From Streptomyces sp. NBC_01428 (GTDB taxonomy: Bacteria; Actinomycetota; Actinomycetes; Streptomycetales; Streptomycetaceae), in NCBI RefSeq assembly GCF_036231965.1, contig NZ_CP109499.1, forward strand, positions 1,178,001-1,242,000: DNA of 64,000 nt, in the 5' to 3' direction. The notes beneath the pieces are model-generated. The model worked only from the letters and a program-made list of their open reading frames with translations, was not told where the DNA came from and searched no databases. This document shows, in pieces, positions 43,134-52,267 of this stretch (position 1 is its first letter; the number at the start of each line of letters is the position of its first letter). The translations under genes and the position numbers were made by a program.

Positions 43134-43490
43134 TCAGGACTTCCTCGTCGCCGTCCTTGCCTTCTTGGCTGCCGTCCCGCTGCGTGCCGGGGTCGCCGGC
43201 TTGGCCTTTCGAGGTGCGGTGTCTTCCGTGACGGCGCCCGCTCGCGACGCCCGGGCTCGGGATGATGTCGGCCATTTGAACTCGATTTCCAGTTCGATCT
43301 CTCCACCGCTGACCCCGACCTCTATCTCGCTGCGGAGGTCGTCGGGTATCCGAAGGTTCAGCCGTCCGGACCCGAGCTCCAGTTCGGCCTCCCCTCCGTC
43401 CCGCAGAGCGGTGGCCAGCGCCGTGAGCTGGTCAGCGGCCTCCTGGCGCGACATAGAGCGCTTCTGCTCGAACTTGAGGTCTCTCATCAT
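43134..43490 (-). CDS. amphi-Trp domain-containing protein
   Basis: The product is 118 residues. Family pattern: MRDLKFEQKRSMSRQEAADQL, LATALRDGG, AELELGSGRLNLRIPDDLRSEIEV, IELEIEFKWP, then a basic Lys/Ala/Arg tail of 35 residues. Two ATGs (43490, 43487) lie behind GGAG; the shorter upstream extension to 43505 has none. amphi-Trp proteins are small and uncharacterised, common in Streptomyces and haloarchaea. The histone-like tail suggests nucleic-acid contact. It is divergent from DUF2252. Confidence 0.82.
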   Translation of the reverse strand: MMRDLKFEQKRSMSRQEAADQLTALATALRDGGEAELELGSGRLNLRIPDDLRSEIEVGVSGGEIELEIEFKWPTSSRARASRAGAVTEDTAPRKAKPATPARSGTAAKKARTATRKS

Positions 43491-43571
43491 GTCTCCGATC
43501 GGCATATGGCTCGGCGCCCGGTCCGCCCCGCACAGCCACACGTGAGGCCAGTCGGAGTACTTCCAATCTGG

Positions 43572-43609
43572 CTCTTCCGGGCCCGCCTCGCACGTCGGGC
43601 CCGGAAGAG
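43572..43609. other. Strong hairpin between amphi-Trp and DUF2252 genes
   Basis: CTCTTCCGGGCCCG pairs perfectly with CGGGCCCGGAAGAG (14 bp) around a 10-nt loop. It lies between two divergent genes, where no terminator is expected, so it may be a leader structure or the remains of a terminator from a lost gene. Confidence 0.5.
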
Positions 43610-43797
43610 ATGCCCTGGGCCGCCGCACGGTCACCCCCAGCGGGTGAAGCAGTCCCGCCACCGCGTGCCCACGCTGAACAGGGCCGGCGGCGAAAAGCTT
43701 GCCTCCCGCGGATCCGCTCTGCGGCGACCGCGCAGCCGAGCCCGACGGATCCACGGCGCGGCGGAGCGTCTCGCCCGCAGACCTCGAAGGAGGCCAC

Positions 43798-45171
43798 GTG
43801 ACCACGCCCTCTCGCGCCCCGGACGGGCCTGCCCACAGCGTGTCCGACGACCCCGCCGCATGGGGACGGTCCGTGCGCGGTCACCTTCCTCTGCCGGTGC
43901 TGGGCGAGTGGACCCCGTCGCTTCACCGACCCCACCTCGTGGATCTCTTGGACAAGGAGGCCGAACCGCGCCTCCCCGACCTGGTCCCGATCCGCTACAG
44001 CCGCATGGCCGGCTCCCTCAGCGCCTTCTACCGCGGGACCCCGGCCGTCATGGCGGCCGACCTGGCCGGCATGCCCGGCACGGGCCTGACGGTACAGCTC
44101 TCAGGGGATGCGCACCTGTCCAATTTCGGGCTGTTCGCCTCGCCTGAGCGTCGTCTGGTCTTCGACCTCGACGACTTCGACGAGACGCTGCCGGGCCCCT
44201 TCGAATGGGACGTCAAGCGGCTCGCCGCGAGCCTCACCGTCGCGGCCCACGACAACGACATCCCCACGGAGACTGCCGCAGAGATCGCCACCGAGGCGGC
44301 CCGGAGCTACCGCACCCACATGAGCGAGCTCGCCGCATCCACAGAGCTGGCCGTCTGGTACGAGCACATCGCCGCCGACGACCTGCTCCAGGAACTCGGC
44401 AACTCGCTGCAACGGGAACGGCTCCACGACACCCTGGACAAGGCACGGCAGACCGACAGCGGCAAAGCGATCGAGAAACTCACCGAACTCGATCCCGACG
44501 GCACACCCCGGTTCCTCCACGCTCCACCGTTGATCGAACCGGTCGACGAGCAGGACCGCACGGTCGTCGACCACGTCTTCGACGCTTACTGCACCAGCCT
44601 GCCGTCGGCGCAGGCCCGGCTGCTGGAGCGGTTCCGCATAGTGGATGCCGCCCGCAAGGTGGTCGGCATCGGCAGCGTCGGTACTCGTTGCTACGTTCTG
44701 CTGCTGCAGGGACGCGCCGCGGGCGAACTCCTGCTGCTGCAGGCCAAGGAGGCTGAGCCCTCCGTCCTGGCCCCGCATGTGGACGTGACCGTCCCGCACG
44801 AGGGCCGGCGGGTGGTGGAGGGGCAGAGACTGCTCCAGGCCGTCGGCGACATCTTCCTGGGCTGGTCCACCGGCCCCACAGGACGCCCCTTCTACTGGCG
44901 GCAGCTCCTCGACATGAAAGGCTCCGCGTCCATCCAGGGCATGTCCGGCAGCCTGATGCACAAGTACGCCGGACTCTGCGGCCGGGCACTGGCCCGCGGT
45001 CACGCCCGCTCGGGCAACCGCGTCGCCGTCGCCGCCTATCTCGGCCCCGACACATCCTTCGACCAGGCCATCAGCGCGTTCGCCCTCGCCTACACCCAGC
45101 AGACCCGCAACGACTACAACATCTTCGCCCAGGCCATCAACGACGGACGCCTGCCCACGGCTCCCTCCTGA
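43798..45171 (+). CDS. DUF2252-family protein
   Basis: The product is 457 residues from a GTG with AAGGAGGCCAC upstream. Signature segments are VPIRYSRMAGSLSAFYRG, VQLSGDAHLSNFG, FDLDDFDETLPGPFEWDVKRLAAS and, near the end, YWRQLLDMKGS. The GDxHxxN and DxDD patterns are like those of aminoglycoside-phosphotransferase/kinase-fold proteins, and DUF2252 is thought to be kinase-like, but its substrate is not known. It stands alone on its strand. Confidence 0.92.
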   Translation: MTTPSRAPDGPAHSVSDDPAAWGRSVRGHLPLPVLGEWTPSLHRPHLVDLLDKEAEPRLPDLVPIRYSRMAGSLSAFYRGTPAVMAADLAGMPGTGLTVQLSGDAHLSNFGLFASPERRLVFDLDDFDETLPGPFEWDVKRLAASLTVAAHDNDIPTETAAEIATEAARSYRTHMSELAASTELAVWYEHIAADDLLQELGNSLQRERLHDTLDKARQTDSGKAIEKLTELDPDGTPRFLHAPPLIEPVDEQDRTVVDHVFDAYCTSLPSAQARLLERFRIVDAARKVVGIGSVGTRCYVLLLQGRAAGELLLLQAKEAEPSVLAPHVDVTVPHEGRRVVEGQRLLQAVGDIFLGWSTGPTGRPFYWRQLLDMKGSASIQGMSGSLMHKYAGLCGRALARGHARSGNRVAVAAYLGPDTSFDQAISAFALAYTQQTRNDYNIFAQAINDGRLPTAPS

Positions 45172-45330
45172 CGCCACCAATCCGAGGACGACGCTCCAGC
45201 CCTCAACCGCGAGGCGCCCTCGGCCACCCCGACGCAGCAACGGTCACCCACTGGGGGTGATCCGCCTGTCCGAGCCGGCGCCGCACCATCAGGGACCGTA
45301 GCCACGTCGTACCTCGACAGGAGTTCGCCC

Positions 45331-45744
45331 ATGAACGGCTCGACACTCGAACTCGCCGCGGACTACCCCCTGCTGAACGTGTTCTGGAGCATGCTCTGGT
45401 TCTTCCTGTGGATCCTGTGGTTCGTCCTGCTCTTCCGGATCATCGGGGACATCTTCCGCGACGACTCCCTGAACGGCTGGGGCAAGGCCGGCTGGTGCGT
45501 CTTCGTCGTGATCCTGCCCTTCCTGGGCATCTTCGTGTACCTCATCGCGCGAGGTCGCGGGATGGGCGCGCGCGAGGCACAGCGCATCCGGAAGGGCGAG
45601 GAGGACATGGAGTCCTACATCCGTGAGACCACCGGAACCACCGGCAAGGCCGACGAGCTGGCGAAACTGGCGGAACTCAAGAGCGCCGGCCACCTCACGC
45701 CCGGCGAGTTCGAGGAGGCCAAGGCGAAAGTCCTCGCCGCCTGA
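45331..45744 (+). CDS. SHOCT / PLDc_N-type small membrane protein
   Basis: The product is 137 residues, GACAGGAGTTCGCCC before the ATG. Two helices (LLNVFWSMLWFFLWILWFVLLFRI and WCVFVVILPFLGIFVYLIARG), a charged linker, and a C-terminal SHOCT motif LAELKSAGHLTPGEFEEAKAKVLA. Such proteins are common stress-induced membrane components in Streptomyces; SHOCT is an oligomerisation module. No biochemical function is known. Confidence 0.88.
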   Translation: MNGSTLELAADYPLLNVFWSMLWFFLWILWFVLLFRIIGDIFRDDSLNGWGKAGWCVFVVILPFLGIFVYLIARGRGMGAREAQRIRKGEEDMESYIRETTGTTGKADELAKLAELKSAGHLTPGEFEEAKAKVLAA

Positions 45745-45862
45745 CGGGCTGGTCCTCGCCTCGGCTGCCGGGAGGCAGGACCGCCGGCAAGGAGGCCACG
45801 TGGTCTTGGCGAGCGCTCGTATCAGTCTCCCCCGACGCCACGACCTTGACCGGCAAGGCGCA

Positions 45863-46126
45863 TCACAGGCCGAGCCAGCCGTACAGGCGCGGATGCCGCG
45901 CGTCGGCTGTGCACTCGTCACCGAAGCCACCCGTTCGGGCAGTTGACGGGTCGTAGACCGAGCCGTAGGGATCGGAACTGAGCGTCCTCGCGGGACAGTC
46001 GGGGCCGACAGGCTGCACCGACCACCAGGCAAACAGACACAGCCCAGCAAGGACGATCAAGCTGACTCGGCGTCGACGCGAGCTGAACAGGAGAGACGGA
46101 GACACCCCCGGATCGTACGCATACAC
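45863..46126 (-). CDS. Hypothetical single-helix membrane protein
   Basis: An 87-residue frame from a GTG at 46126 with a GAGAG/AGGCGG stretch upstream. One membrane helix (RRRRVSLIVLAGLCLFAWWSV) leaves a short N-terminus inside and a 50-residue extracellular tail with two cysteines (PDCPARTL and GDECTADARH). The charge pattern is protein-like, but no family is recognised. Confidence 0.5.
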   Translation of the reverse strand: MYAYDPGVSPSLLFSSRRRRVSLIVLAGLCLFAWWSVQPVGPDCPARTLSSDPYGSVYDPSTARTGGFGDECTADARHPRLYGWLGL

Positions 46127-46391
46127 CTCTCACCGCCTCACCGGCGCCGAACCTCAGCGCCACCCTCTTCTCACCGATGTCCCGCGATCGCGCCTTCGGC
46201 GAGCCCCTCGAACAGGGCATGGCCGTCGACGGGGTCGCGCGGGCCTCACCCCAGGCCGCGAAGCGTGTGAAGTCAAGAAGAAGGCAGACCAGCCGCTGTG
46301 TGTCCGGTTGCTGGCGATGATCGCGGATCGCCCTGATGCCCAGAGCGGAAGTGCTCACTCACAGAACCCAGGCGACGAGTATTCTCTGGCG

Positions 46392-47375
46392 ATGTCCAAT
46401 CAGTCGGTGACGGCGGGAGTCAGTCTCGCTCGTGTGATGGCGCACTGCGGCGGAAGCCCGGTGGGCGCCGTCGGTCTTTTGGTGGGGGCGATAGCCTCGG
46501 CACCAGCGGCTCCGGAGCCCTACGCGTCCCTCGCCGAGTTGTGGCAGGGCCAACACTCGGAGCTGAAGGAGAGGCTCGAAGAGGACGGCTCCTTGAGCGC
46601 TGTCCTGGCGCAGGCGTACTTCCTGTTCCTTGAGGGGGACATGGACAACGCGGTGATGGCCCTCGGTTCGGTCACGGGTGTGCGGAGCGACGTGGCATGG
46701 GGTGCCGCACCCTGGTTCGGCGACGCCCGCTTTCTCGGCGCGGTGAGTGCCGCTGCGCTGGCCGAGGCGTGTCTGCGGGTCTTGGACTACGGCCACGACC
46801 TGGACACCGACGAGATGCGGAAGCGGTTCGCGCCCTGGTTCCATGCGCTCGACGTGGTGTCCGACCGGGATCCCGTGCCGGAGTCGCTGGCCGCCATGGC
46901 CCGGCTCCCCCGCGCCTGCGGCCGATACGAACTGTCCTTCGTGTTGTGCGACCGCGCCGATGCCGTCGAACGGGTCATGTGGACAGCCGTCGCGCGAGCG
47001 GCCACCTGGCGTGAGTTGGGCAACCTGGATCAGGCTGCCGCGGCCTTCGAATGCGCCCTACGCCTGGACTCCGCCAACTGGTCCCTCTACCTCGACCTGG
47101 CGGACGTGCGTGCCGAGCAGGGCGACTTCGCCACAGCCGCGCGCCTCGTCGAACGCGGCCTCGAATACGAACCTTGCGACGTCACCCTGCGCGCGGCGAG
47201 CGCCGCCTACCGCACACGCATTGCCGGCTCATCCGACGACCTCAAAGCTCTGATCACCCTGGCACCGGAGATCGCGAACGCCAACTACCGAAACCTTTTG
47301 ATCGACTACGCGTGTGCGGGACCGGAGCTGCCCCAGGTACTCGTTGCCGAAGCCCACCAGATCCGTATGAGCTGA
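46392..47375 (+). CDS. TPR-like helical-repeat protein
   Basis: The product is 327 residues from the ATG at 46392; an upstream in-frame start would add 28 unlikely residues. The middle and C-terminal parts consist of helical pairs with TPR spacing, best seen in ARAATWRELGNLDQAAAAFECALRL and YLDLADVRAEQGDFATAARLVERGLEYEP. No enzyme motif or signal peptide. It is likely a cytoplasmic scaffold; partners are unknown. Confidence 0.8.
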   Translation: MSNQSVTAGVSLARVMAHCGGSPVGAVGLLVGAIASAPAAPEPYASLAELWQGQHSELKERLEEDGSLSAVLAQAYFLFLEGDMDNAVMALGSVTGVRSDVAWGAAPWFGDARFLGAVSAAALAEACLRVLDYGHDLDTDEMRKRFAPWFHALDVVSDRDPVPESLAAMARLPRACGRYELSFVLCDRADAVERVMWTAVARAATWRELGNLDQAAAAFECALRLDSANWSLYLDLADVRAEQGDFATAARLVERGLEYEPCDVTLRAASAAYRTRIAGSSDDLKALITLAPEIANANYRNLLIDYACAGPELPQVLVAEAHQIRMS

Positions 47376-47734
47376 AAGGACGGTCGTCCAACCGGTTCAC
47401 CCAACAGCGACGTCGAGCGCGCGGTGCGACCCCCGGGATCCACTGCTGACGTTCCCCGGACCAAGCCATGACCGAACGGCGTCCACTCTGCTCGCCTGAA
47501 CGCCGTTCCACGGGTGACTACTTCAAGCGAGGCATCCGAGTGGAACGCCCCGGCAGGGACACACTCATCCGACCGTCACACTGACACCTCGCCGTCCCGC
47601 ACTTTTCCAACTCTGCGATGCTGCGCCGGGTTACGTATCAGGCCGACCAGAGGTGGAACCGTGGCGAGCTGCACGGACCCAGCTCGGCGATCACTCCCCT
47701 GAGCAAGTCGCGGTCGTGCCCTGATAATGCTCGG
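47376..47734. other. Intergenic stretch, nothing recognised
   Basis: About 359 bp between the TPR gene and the receiver-like gene. Short frames are present but none with supporting signals. Confidence 0.35.
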
Positions 47735-48073
47735 GTGAAAGAAGAATCGCCGACCCCAACACCCGTCATCCTCGGCATAGACGACCTCCGGCCACTGCCC
47801 TGGACCACGCGGATCGCGCGCAGCAGTGGCGAAGGAATCAAGCTCCTGCAAGAGCACCGCGACAGCTTCATCGACGAACTCTGGCTGGACCACGACCTCG
47901 GCGGTGACGACACCATCCTGCCCGTGGTGACCCTCATGGAAGAAGCCGCGTTCAACGGCCGACCCTTCCGCATCGGCACGGTCTTCGTACACAGCTCCAA
48001 CCCCACGGGCGCGGAGACCGTCGTCCGGTCACTCACCCGCTGGGATTACCAGGTCCGGCGGGCAACGGCATAG
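47735..48073 (+). CDS. Cyclic-phosphate-processing receiver-domain-like protein
   Basis: The product is 112 residues from the GTG at 47735. It reads PVILGIDDLRPLPWTTRIARSS, DELWLDHDLGGDDTILPVV, FRIGTVFVHSSNPTGAETV and ends in a short strand. This is the compact receiver-like fold named for a proposed role in cyclic-phosphate RNA-end or nucleotide processing; the conserved acids are D in GIDD and the DHDLGGDD loop. It is a single gene with no RNA-repair partners. Upstream in-frame sequence lacks family features. Confidence 0.75.
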   Translation: MKEESPTPTPVILGIDDLRPLPWTTRIARSSGEGIKLLQEHRDSFIDELWLDHDLGGDDTILPVVTLMEEAAFNGRPFRIGTVFVHSSNPTGAETVVRSLTRWDYQVRRATA

Positions 48074-48479
48074 GAACGTGATTTCGAGGTCCGCCCTCCC
48101 CGTTCTCGTCCGCGCTGCCGTAGTCGTTGGGCGAAACGAGCGTGACCTTGAGAGTGCGCCTCGCTCAAGCCGCCGGTTGGGGAGAAGAATCCGTCCACGA
48201 CGCAAGAGCCAAGACACCCGCCTGGTCTGGCAACTCGACGACGCTGACGCCTCCCACCGTTTCCTCAACTCCGAGCAGCCATCCACTGGCTCAGGACATG
48301 TGCCGATCTCTGCGGATGCGGCCCGGCGACCTGCTATGGAGCTGCGCGTTCACCCCGCGCGCTGAATCAACGGCGCGTCGGCTACGCCATGGCGTACTCT
48401 GCGGCGGCCGTATCGCACGTACCCTTCGTAGGGTCCACGGCGTCCATAGCGGGCGCCAAACTACTGGAGGCAACACCAC
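48074..48479. other. Upstream region of the isolated rpoA
   Basis: About 406 bp with no ribosomal-protein gene or recognisable fragment of rpsD. It should hold the rpoA promoter. A hairpin lies at 48421 and a good ribosome site at the 3' end. Confidence 0.5.
48421..48434 (+). promoter_or_regulatory. Small hairpin in the rpoA leader
   Basis: ACCCT-TCGT-AGGGT is a perfect 5-bp stem with a 4-nt loop, ending 45 nt before the rpoA start. The sequence from here to the GGAGG site looks like a retained native rpoA leader, but I cannot verify this. Confidence 0.35.
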
Positions 48480-49502
48480 GTGCTGATTGCTCAGCGTCCC
48501 TCGTTGACCGAAGAGGTCGTCGACGAATTCCGCTCCCGGTTCGTGATCGAGCCGCTGGAGCCGGGCTTCGGCTACACCCTCGGCAACTCTCTTCGCCGCA
48601 CGCTCCTCTCCTCGATCCCCGGCGCCGCTGTCACCAGCATCCGGATCGACGGTGTCCTGCACGAGTTCACCACCGTGCCGGGCGTCAAGGAGGACGTCAC
48701 CGACCTGATCCTCAACATCAAGCAGCTCGTCGTCAGCAGTGAGCAGGACGAGCCGGTCGTGATGTACCTGCGCAAGCAGGGCCCGGGTCTGGTCACCGCC
48801 GCCGACATCGCGCCCCCGGCCGGTGTCGAGGTGCACAACCCCGACCTCGTCCTCGCCACGCTCAACGGCAAGGGCAAGCTGGAGATGGAGCTGACCGTCG
48901 AGCGCGGTCGCGGCTATGTCTCCGCCGTTCAGAACAAGCAGGTCGGTCAGGAGATCGGGCGCATCCCGGTCGACTCGATCTACTCGCCGGTGCTGAAGGT
49001 CACGTACAAGGTCGAGGCGACCCGTGTCGAGCAGCGCACCGACTTCGACAAGCTGATCGTCGACGTCGAGACCAAGCAGGCCATGCGTCCCCGTGACGCC
49101 ATGGCGTCGGCCGGTAAGACCCTGGTCGAGCTGTTCGGTCTGGCGCGCGAGCTCAACATCGACGCCGAGGGCATCGACATGGGCCCGTCCCCGACGGACG
49201 CCGCCCTCGCCGCTGATCTAGCCCTGCCGATCGAGGAGCTGGAGCTCACCGTTCGGTCGTACAACTGCCTCAAGCGTGAGGGCATCCACTCCGTGGGTGA
49301 GCTCGTCGCCCGCTCCGAGGCCGACCTCCTGGACATCCGCAACTTCGGTGCGAAGTCCATCGACGAGGTCAAGGTCAAGTTGGCCGGACTGGGCCTGGGC
49401 TTCAAGGACAGCCCGCCCGGATTCGACCCGACCGCCGCCGCCGACGCCTTCGGCGCCGACGACGACGGGGACGTCGGCTTCGTCGAGACCGAGCAGTACT
49501 GA
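48480..49502 (+). CDS. rpoA: RNA polymerase alpha subunit, stand-alone (probably second) copy
   Basis: The product is 340 residues, full length, from a GTG with GGAGG nine nt upstream. The N-terminal assembly domain ([39 protein letters not shown]) and the C-terminal DNA-contact domain ([47 protein letters not shown]) are intact. Against the Streptomyces protein as I remember it, changes cluster after the alpha-CTD helix ([12 protein letters not shown] for VKAKLAGMGLAL) and near the acidic tail. The normal neighbours (rpsM, rpsK, rpsD upstream; rplQ, truA downstream) are absent on both sides. Core alpha normally has one gene, so this is probably a duplicate. Confidence 0.93.
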   Translation: MLIAQRPSLTEEVVDEFRSRFVIEPLEPGFGYTLGNSLRRTLLSSIPGAAVTSIRIDGVLHEFTTVPGVKEDVTDLILNIKQLVVSSEQDEPVVMYLRKQGPGLVTAADIAPPAGVEVHNPDLVLATLNGKGKLEMELTVERGRGYVSAVQNKQVGQEIGRIPVDSIYSPVLKVTYKVEATRVEQRTDFDKLIVDVETKQAMRPRDAMASAGKTLVELFGLARELNIDAEGIDMGPSPTDAALAADLALPIEELELTVRSYNCLKREGIHSVGELVARSEADLLDIRNFGAKSIDEVKVKLAGLGLGFKDSPPGFDPTAAADAFGADDDGDVGFVETEQY

Positions 49503-49525
49503 CCGTCGCGTTACGCCGGTCATAG

Positions 49526-49765
49526 AGGCACTTCGCGTCCGGGACCCTCGTCTGGGGCGACATCCTCGCCTCAGGCGTAGCGGAGCTCGTCGAACCGTGC
49601 ACCGCCGACGACCTGGAGGAGGCCCGCCAAGCGGATGGCCTCCTCCAGGAAGAACTCAAGGCGAGGAGAGCAGTCACTGACGGTCTTGCCAGCGGCTTGA
49701 ACGGCTCACGCAGGGCCTCGGCTCAACCTCGTCCGTCATGGCTCCGGATGATCACCCGCATCTGA
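49526..49765 (+). other. Possible protein-coding remnant after rpoA
   Basis: A frame opening after a TAG reads HFASGTLVWGDILASGVAEL, then a helix rich in Glu/Ala/Leu (DDLEEARQADGLLQEELKARR) and stops at 49763. Composition is protein-like but there is no start codon. It could be the tail of a lost gene. Family not recognised. Confidence 0.25.
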
Positions 49766-49768
49766 GCG

Positions 49769-50365
49769 TCAACCCGGCCACGGCAGCACGGTGAGCTCCG
49801 GCCACTCGCATCTCCAGCGAGCTGCCTTGGTCTCGTACACCTCCCTCGGGGCAAGAACCGGGTTCGGCCGGACCACAAGGTTGAACACGTCGGACAGCCC
49901 GTGGGGCGCGTAGATACGCCACCCGCCGTCGGCTTCCAGCCGCACCCCCAGACAGCACGTCGTCGAGGCGAACGAGTCGATCGCCGCCTCGGTGGACTCG
50001 TGGGGCGGGCACGGCACGCCGAATTTCTGTTCGTACCAGAGATGCACACGAGCCTCGTTACGGATCTCCACCTCGGCCGGCAGCCCAGCGAACAGCTCCT
50101 GCCCTGCCTTGATCACGGCATCCTCCGCCTCCCAGGACAGGTCGGCGGCGTCGAAATAGAAAATGTCGTAGTCCTTGATGCCGCTGGTCGGGGGCCTGTC
50201 GGTGACCGCGTTCCACACTGTCTGGAACAGGCAGCCCGCCGTCACGTACCAGCCCGGCAGCTCCATCGTCGCCGCCCTGCTCATCACCTCGGTCAGAACC
50301 TCGTTCCGGGAGAGCACGGACCGCAAGCCATCGAGTTGCTCATCGAGCGAGAGTCGGCCAAGCAT
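49769..50365 (-). CDS. Nucleotidyltransferase-family protein (DUF925-like)
   Basis: The product is 198 residues. The N-terminal WYVTAGCLFQTVWNAVTDR and GIKDYDIFYFDAADLSWEAEDAVI give the family pattern with the DYD acids; the middle VEIRNEARVHLWYEQKFG and SFASTTCCLGVRLE complete it. The fold is of the nucleotidyltransferase superfamily; no specific activity is known. It ends just before the possible remnant at 49526-49765 on the other strand. Confidence 0.85.
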   Translation of the reverse strand: MLGRLSLDEQLDGLRSVLSRNEVLTEVMSRAATMELPGWYVTAGCLFQTVWNAVTDRPPTSGIKDYDIFYFDAADLSWEAEDAVIKAGQELFAGLPAEVEIRNEARVHLWYEQKFGVPCPPHESTEAAIDSFASTTCCLGVRLEADGGWRIYAPHGLSDVFNLVVRPNPVLAPREVYETKAARWRCEWPELTVLPWPG

Positions 50366-50445
50366 CTTTACTCCGCATCACGAACGGCCGCTCGCACAAC
50401 GCGTGGCGGCCTCAAACAGGTGCCCCAGCCGCGGGGCGGGCAACG

Positions 50446-50949
50446 TCAGGACTGCGCGGCCCGGAACGCGAGATACCGGCTGAAGGCTTCGTGGCTGTCG
50501 GGGGTGAAGCGCCACTCCAGCAGAGCCGACCGGAGCTCCGAATCGATCAGCCAGCCATGCCAGGCGACCTCGTCAGGATCGGCGGCCACCCTGGTCGGCA
50601 CCACGACTTCGTGCACGCCGAGCCAGTGAGGGCTCAGACCGCTGCGGTTGAGGAACGTGAAGAGCAAGCGCGGCAGCACACGAATGCCCAGCTCTTCGGC
50701 CAGCTCCCGCGCCGCGGCCTGTTCATAGGACTCGTCGACTTTCACGGCGCCACCGACCATGGCCTCGTGGAACCCTGGGAAGCGCGACAGCTGCTCCGAA
50801 CGCCGGTGGACGAGGATGCGCCCACGCTCATCACGGCAGACCGTGACGGCGACTCGGTGCAGCCAAGCCTCACGGATGGCCTGCCCGCGGCCGACCACTA
50901 CCCCCAGCGCACGATCTTGATCGTCTACACGTTCCACCCATTCGTCCAC
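50446..50949 (-). CDS. NUDIX hydrolase
   Basis: The product is 167 residues from a GTG at 50949. The Nudix box is complete: GGAVKVDESYEQAAARELAEELGI, with the required G, E, REL and EE residues. The N-terminal VDEWVERVDDQDRALGVVV and RVAVTVCRDERGRILVHRR are typical of the IDI/YfcD-like branch. It cleaves a nucleoside diphosphate linked to another moiety; the substrate is unknown. It may be co-transcribed with the nucleotidyltransferase-like gene 80 bp downstream. Confidence 0.88.
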   Translation of the reverse strand: MDEWVERVDDQDRALGVVVGRGQAIREAWLHRVAVTVCRDERGRILVHRRSEQLSRFPGFHEAMVGGAVKVDESYEQAAARELAEELGIRVLPRLLFTFLNRSGLSPHWLGVHEVVVPTRVAADPDEVAWHGWLIDSELRSALLEWRFTPDSHEAFSRYLAFRAAQS

Positions 50950-51298
50950 GACGCACAACCTTGGCAGAGCCCACCGACAACGCAGCTTCCTGGCAGTCAG
51001 TTGGCGGCGTTCGGCGTCCTGGAGGACCATGCCCAGAACGTTCGTACAGCCCGGCGGAGACAGCGCTGATGCGCGCCACACTGTCATCCGACCTTGCTCG
51101 CAGGCGGCTCCCGGTACCAGCGAGGGTGCCGTTGTACCGTCTGTGGCACGCCCAGGGCGATCCGACGCGGGCGAGAGAAGGCGGGCCTCCGAGGCCCGTG
51201 GGAGAATCGGTGCATGCGGTCGTGAGGCTGTCGTGCCCGGAAAATGCGGCACTCCACGGCTGTCCGCGACACGTGGATCGATCCGCCGGGAGGCTCCC

Positions 51299-52267
51299 GT
51301 GAGCGAACGTCCCGAGGCATGGCCGGTACTCGACCACGCGGAACTGGCGCCCATGATCGAGTATGTGAACCGGGTGGTCCAGGTCGCGGGCAAATACTCG
51401 CTGGACGACCCCTTCGAAGTCGGGTGGGGCAACATCGTCCTTGAGGTGTCCCCTCGCGGCCTGCGCACGCCGACGTTCCGGCGGAAGGGCGCGACCTTCA
51501 CGGTGCACTACCGGTTGCTCGACGGTGACGTGCTGATCGAGACCGACCGGGGCTCGCGGACGCTGTCGCTGGCGCGGACGTCGGTCGCCGACTTCTTCAC
51601 GGCGTTCTGCGAGGCGGCGTCCGAACTGGGCATCCCGCATCCGGGTACCACGCAGATCTGCGAGATCCCTGCCGCTCCGTCGAACTTCGCTGACGACCGG
51701 GACGAGCGGGTGTGGAACGCTCAGTCGGCACGTCTGATGTGGGAAGCGTTCGATCTGGCCGCGGACGGTCTGGAGGCGTGGCAGGCCCCCTTCCTCGGGC
51801 ACCGGCCGCGTGTCGGCGTGATGTGGGGCGGGTTCGACCTGTCGTCGACCCGCTGGCGCCCGAACCGGACGAAGCCCGGCCCGGAGGGCCCGCCGTTCAT
51901 GCGCAACGCACAGTTGCACGCATACGTGTCGGTGGGATTCTCCTTCGACAACACCCACAGCGACGGCACGAGCCCGCTGGACATCGGTATGTACGCCTAT
52001 ATCTGGCCGCAGCCGGACGGTCTCTCGGGCTGCAACTGGGGTGTCGAGGGCGCCGACTGGCACGCGGACCTCGGCCTGGCGTTGCTCCCGTGGCAGGACC
52101 TGCGCCGGCTGCCGGACCCGCACGGCGCGATCATCGGCTTCGGCGACGCCGTTTACGACGCGGCTGTACAGACCGCGGGGTGGCCGACCGATCTGATGGG
52201 GCCGCGGGTCGACGGCTGGCACATGAGCGAGCACCAGCCGACCGAGAACGTGGGGCAGCAGGGCTGA
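51299..52267 (+). CDS. DUF5996-family protein
   Basis: The product is 322 residues from a GTG with GGGAGG upstream. It begins with a helical segment (ELAPMIEYVNRVVQVAGKYSL) and has the patterns WGNIVLEVSPRGLRTPTFRRKG, IPHPGTTQICEIP, FDLSSTRWRPNRT and the C-terminal MYAYIWPQPDGL. This fits DUF5996, a widespread uncharacterised family. No signal peptide. It is isolated between divergent and convergent neighbours. Confidence 0.82.
   Translation: MSERPEAWPVLDHAELAPMIEYVNRVVQVAGKYSLDDPFEVGWGNIVLEVSPRGLRTPTFRRKGATFTVHYRLLDGDVLIETDRGSRTLSLARTSVADFFTAFCEAASELGIPHPGTTQICEIPAAPSNFADDRDERVWNAQSARLMWEAFDLAADGLEAWQAPFLGHRPRVGVMWGGFDLSSTRWRPNRTKPGPEGPPFMRNAQLHAYVSVGFSFDNTHSDGTSPLDIGMYAYIWPQPDGLSGCNWGVEGADWHADLGLALLPWQDLRRLPDPHGAIIGFGDAVYDAAVQTAGWPTDLMGPRVDGWHMSEHQPTENVGQQG

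Noticed and set aside
49500..49522. TGACCG/CGGTCA stem at the rpoA stop as a terminator.
   Set aside because: Only six pairs with an 11-nt loop and it includes the stop codon; too weak to call.
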